Origin: Cyanobacteria bacterium FACHB-471
GTDB taxonomy: Bacteria; Cyanobacteriota; Cyanobacteriia; Elainellales; Elainellaceae
Direction of reading: 5' to 3'
Assembly: GCA_014695345.1 (NCBI GenBank)
Contig: JACJOC010000103.1
Span: forward strand, 1-64,000
DNA length: 64,000 nt
Shown here: positions 61,264 to 64,000 of the stretch, piece by piece
Layout of the letters: every line of letters begins with the position of its first letter
Numbering within the stretch: position 1 is the first letter of the stretch
Translations under genes and position numbers: made by a program
Notes under the pieces: generated by a model
Database searches by the model: none
What the model was told of the DNA's origin: nothing
The model's input: only the letters and a program-made list of their open reading frames with translations

Positions 61264-63318
61264 GTGATGAAGCGATCGCCTGGTGTTTCTGGAAGCAAGC
61301 CTTCCTCCAATCGTAGTTTGAGCCGTTTACTCTTTAGTCTGCTCTTGCTACCTGCCTTTGCCCCCGCTGCATTTGCCGCCCCACCTCGACAGCCCGATCA
61401 AGAAGTTGCCTGTGAAATTTTAGTCGTGGGTGGAGGACTAGCCGGAGTTGCCACAGCCTATGAAGGTTTGTTGGCAGGACGTACCGTCTGCCTGACCGAA
61501 ATTACTGACTGGCTGGGCGGACAAATTTCCTCTCAAGGAACTTCTGCCCTGGATGAGCGCACCACTCAACGGGCACAGTTGTTCTACTCACGCGGCTACC
61601 TGGAACTGCGCGATCGCATTGAAAGTCACTACAAGCGAATGAATCCAGGTGAATGCTGGGTCAGCGAATCCTGCTTCTTTCCCTATGATGGCGACGAGAT
61701 TTTGCAGGAAATGCTGGAAGATGCAGCCGACGAAGGCAATGGTAGATTGCGCTGGTTTCCTTCGACTGTCATTAAAGAAGTAGACATTGAAGGTGGGCAG
61801 ATTCAAGGGGCGATCGCCATTCAACACAGCCCTGCCCCTGATGCGCCACCCCTCAATACCCTGCCGCTCTCTCAAACCATTGAAGACTCCTACCGCTACG
61901 AAGACTCTGATCAGTTTGAGAAAACCATTATTCGCTTTGTGCCTCAACCACCCGACCGGCGATCGGCAAACGCAAACCAACCTCGTCCCACAAATTGGTA
62001 CGTCGTGGACGCGACTGAAACAGGAGAAATCATCGGGTTAGCAGACGTTCCCTATCGTCTGGGAATTGATGCCCTCTCCTATCGAGAGCCATCTTCCTCC
62101 AGTGCCGTCCAAGATCCGTACTGCCCTCAGGGGTTTACCTACACCTTTGCAATGGAGGCAACCGAGGAACCGCAGACCCACGAAATGCCTTCCTTCTACC
62201 CGCAGTACGAGCCTTACTACAGCTACGAATTGCCTCGCCTTGCTAACTTTGGGCTGGTATTTAACTACCGCCGTATCTACGATGCCCGACCTCGAACACA
62301 GGGCAGCAGCTACCAATTTAGCCCCGGCGATATCTCGATGCAAAACTGGACTTGGGGGAATGACTATCGTCCCGGCACCGCCGAAGATAACTTGATCTAC
62401 AGCCGTGACCAGCTAGAGGCAACCGGACAGCTTGAATCGGGCGGTTGGCTTGGCGGCTTGCGAAGCGAAACCTTGCGCCGAGGAGAAGAAAACGCTCTAG
62501 GTTATTTCTACTGGTTAGTGGAAGGGGAAACCGACTCACAGCTTGGCGAAGGTGTAAAGCAGCCTAACCCCAACCATCGCTACCTGTCCGGGTTGGACTC
62601 GCCCATGGGAACCGCCCACGGATTGTCAAAATATCCTTACATGCGAGAAGGTCGGCGGATTTTAGGACGACCTGCACCTGGATATCCAAACGGATTCTCG
62701 ATTACGGAAATCGATATTTCTCGCCGGGACTACGCCGACGAATATTACCGTGAGGCACTGCCTCCAGCCATGTACCGCAGTCTGAGAACGGCACTGGCAG
62801 GGCTGGAAGCAACTGCTGTGGTGGGAGGAGTGCGATCGCCCGATGACACCGCTCGACGCACCCGTTCTACCATCTACCCTGATGCAGTCGGAATTGGGCA
62901 CTATGCGATTGACTTTCACCCCTGCATGGCGCTAACTCCACCAGAGCAACCTGCTAACTATGAGCGTCCGGGTGAGCGGAGAGGCGCAGGACAGGCCTAT
63001 CCTTTCCAAATTCCCTTGCGATCGCTGATTCCCCAGGAGATTGACAACCTACTGGTTGCTGGAAAGAGCATTGCCACCAGCCACATCGCGGCGGCAGCTT
63101 ATCGAGTGCATTCGTTTGAATGGTCATCGGGTGCCGCCGTCGGCAACGTGGTGGACTTTGCTCTCGACCGAGGCGTGTTGCCCTACGAACTGGTGGATCA
63201 AATTCCGATGAGAGAACCTTTGCTGGAAGAGTTTCAGCAACGCTTACAGCGTCAGGGCAATCCCACAGCTTTCCCCAACACTTCAATCTTTAATGAAGAT
63301 TGGGAGGAATGGCAATAA
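61264..63318 (+). CDS. exported FAD-dependent oxidoreductase
   Basis: An N-terminal signal peptide (RLLFSLLLLPAFAPAAFA-APP, cleavage near residue 39) precedes an FAD_oxidored fold: ILVVGGGLAGVATAYEG, TEITDWLGGQISSQG, LLVAGKSIATSHIAAAAYR near the end. An FAD protein with a Sec-like, not twin-Arg, leader is unusual because flavins are normally loaded before export. The Arg at SLSRLLFS is single. It has an EDSYRYEDSDQFEKTI stretch rich in acids. Its substrate is unknown. The ATG at 61267 (MKRSP) is just as possible as 61264. Confidence 0.85.
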   Translation: MMKRSPGVSGSKPSSNRSLSRLLFSLLLLPAFAPAAFAAPPRQPDQEVACEILVVGGGLAGVATAYEGLLAGRTVCLTEITDWLGGQISSQGTSALDERTTQRAQLFYSRGYLELRDRIESHYKRMNPGECWVSESCFFPYDGDEILQEMLEDAADEGNGRLRWFPSTVIKEVDIEGGQIQGAIAIQHSPAPDAPPLNTLPLSQTIEDSYRYEDSDQFEKTIIRFVPQPPDRRSANANQPRPTNWYVVDATETGEIIGLADVPYRLGIDALSYREPSSSSAVQDPYCPQGFTYTFAMEATEEPQTHEMPSFYPQYEPYYSYELPRLANFGLVFNYRRIYDARPRTQGSSYQFSPGDISMQNWTWGNDYRPGTAEDNLIYSRDQLEATGQLESGGWLGGLRSETLRRGEENALGYFYWLVEGETDSQLGEGVKQPNPNHRYLSGLDSPMGTAHGLSKYPYMREGRRILGRPAPGYPNGFSITEIDISRRDYADEYYREALPPAMYRSLRTALAGLEATAVVGGVRSPDDTARRTRSTIYPDAVGIGHYAIDFHPCMALTPPEQPANYERPGERRGAGQAYPFQIPLRSLIPQEIDNLLVAGKSIATSHIAAAAYRVHSFEWSSGAAVGNVVDFALDRGVLPYELVDQIPMREPLLEEFQQRLQRQGNPTAFPNTSIFNEDWEEWQ

Positions 63319-63330
63319 TTGCTAAGTCAT

Positions 63331-63371
63331 GCAGAATCATGTTGCCCGTACTGTGGATGACATGATTCTGC
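63331..63371. terminator. hairpin after the exported FAD enzyme
   Basis: GCAGAATCATGT pairs with ACATGATTCTGC over a 17-base loop. It is placed 13 bp after the stop. There is no T-run, so it may be a weak terminator or mRNA-end stem. Confidence 0.5.
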
Positions 63372-63492
63372 GCGTCTGACAAATTGGGGTTAAATTCACA
63401 TCAGAACTTGTGATACATCTTGCTGTCAGCAGTTAGACTGGTGGGGTAAAGTTTGCTTAACGCATACTTTTGTTAACTTCTCCCAGTAGCTA

Positions 63493-63825
63493 ATGCTTAT
63501 GGTGACGGCACTTCCACAAGTTCCTCATGCAATGGCAACTGCACCGGTTGTAACGCCTGATCGCACCAGCCAGACGGTTCGCAAAACATACCCCAACTAC
63601 AAGGTGATCGTGTTGAACGACGATTTCAACACGTTTCAGCACGTAGCAGAGTGTTTGGTGAAATACGTTCCCAACATGACGGGCGATCGCGCCTGGGAAC
63701 TGACCCACCAGATTCATAATGAGGGACAGGCGGTCGTTTGGGTGGGGCCACAAGAGCAAGCCGAACTCTATCACGTCCAGCTTCAACGAGCGGGGCTAAC
63801 AATGGCTCCTTTAGAAGCGGCTTGA
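63493..63825 (+). CDS. clpS: ATP-dependent Clp protease adaptor ClpS
   Basis: 110 residues with the ClpS core YKVIVLNDDFNTFQHVAECL (Asn-Asp-Asp for N-degron binding), GDRAWELTHQIHNEGQAVVW and EQAELYHVQLQRAGLTM. ClpS hands N-end-rule substrates to ClpAP, or to ClpC in cyanobacteria. The first 25 residues are a variable leader. ATG 63493 is used; GTG 63502 in frame is also near. It has its own terminator. Confidence 0.95.
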   Translation: MLMVTALPQVPHAMATAPVVTPDRTSQTVRKTYPNYKVIVLNDDFNTFQHVAECLVKYVPNMTGDRAWELTHQIHNEGQAVVWVGPQEQAELYHVQLQRAGLTMAPLEAA

Positions 63826-63852
63826 GTAACGGTGTTGATTTAGGAACTTTAG

Positions 63853-63888
63853 AGGGCATCACTTAACAAAGGGATGCCCTTTAATTTT
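63853..63888 (+). terminator. clpS terminator
   Basis: AGGGCATC pairs with GATGCCCT around 12 bases, followed by TTAATTTT. It lies 28 bp after the clpS stop. Confidence 0.85.
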
Positions 63889-63949
63889 GGCGGTGCAACT
63901 AGGTAGAAAGTCCTACACTAAAGAGGCAGGCGATCGCACCCTCAACCTC

Positions 63950-64000
63950 ATGCCCAAACCCGACAGCGGCAGACTCGTTTGGAACCATTCAACTCACCTT
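63950..64000 (+). CDS. start of a further gene, cut by the window edge (DUF2103-like?)
   Basis: The frame from ATG 63950 reads MPKPDSGRLVWNHSTHL and runs off the window. This opening is like that of predicted metal-binding DUF2103 proteins of cyanobacteria, as I recall them, but only 17 residues are visible. A HIP1 octamer lies 11 bp upstream of the start. Confidence 0.35.
   Translation, partial: MPKPDSGRLVWNHSTHL

Noticed and set aside
1-64000. tRNA or rRNA genes
   Set aside because: I looked in every spacer for T-loop (GGTTCGAATCC type) and acceptor-stem patterns and found none. A dedicated tRNA search could still find one I missed.

Overview
The window is chromosomal DNA of a cyanobacterium, probably a filamentous, motile non-heterocystous type of the Leptolyngbya/Oscillatoria kind. 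The octamer GCGATCGC (the HIP1 palindrome typical of cyanobacterial chromosomes) recurs through most of it. Many genes are cyanobacterial families: Ycf34, a kinase with WD40 repeats, DUF3143 beside a J-domain protein, a ThiO-ThiG fusion, phylloquinone methyltransferase MenG, C-DES-type cysteine lyase and the hormogonium polysaccharide genes hpsA-D. The genus is inferred, not shown. I found no rRNA, tRNA, CRISPR array or prophage.

Layout. 1-0.5 kb: remains of an insertion sequence and of a DUF4351 gene. 0.5-11.5 kb: J-domain/DUF3143 pair, YaaW-like protein, FAD oxidoreductase, CCA-adding enzyme, Ycf34, kinase-WD40 overlapping DinB, and a CobW GTPase overlapping a WD40 protein. 12-19 kb: oligopeptidase, then a four-gene GldA/F/G-like ABC operon ending in a DUF4340 protein. 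19-20 kb: a decayed patch with an HlyD fragment. 20-25 kb: M16 protease, divergent MarR/DMT transporter pair, DUF952/HAD pair, an AT-rich orphan membrane protein and a short conserved gene carrying an in-frame repeat. 25.5-33.9 kb: large lipoprotein, acyltransferase, DUF2288, AI-2E transporter, YdcF, HtpG and GrpB. 33.9-40.9 kb: response regulator-MenG-DUF445 run, rhomboid protease, RecB-like nuclease, cysteine lyase and ribosomal protein L28.

41.6-48.6 kb holds the hpsA-hpsB-hpsC-hpsD-like operon: a very large pilin-like protein and three pseudopilins that serve hormogonium polysaccharide secretion and gliding. It lacks the glycosyltransferases known to follow in Nostoc, and it has no HIP1 octamer for almost 6 kb. 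49-64 kb: MurG, NTF2-like/SDR pair, a small outer-membrane barrel, a CHASE2 protein with no output domain, glutaminase, ThiO-ThiG, an Asn/Pro/Ala-rich anchored protein, ferredoxin, citramalate synthase, an exported FAD enzyme, ClpS, and the first codons of a further gene.

The intergenic spaces are rich in structure. There are two long perfect palindromes (27- and 32-bp arms with a 1-nt centre), several hairpins between convergent genes that look like two-way terminators, nested inverted-repeat elements of 80-140 bp that resemble MITEs, copies of the GTAGGTTGGGT repeat, and a 36-bp repeat present twice, once inside a reading frame. The less ordinary leads are the CobW-WD40 overlap, the domesticated 36-bp repeat, the HIP1-free hps block, a candidate structured RNA near 11.7 kb, and paired MarR operators. 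No wholly new multi-gene system is evident.
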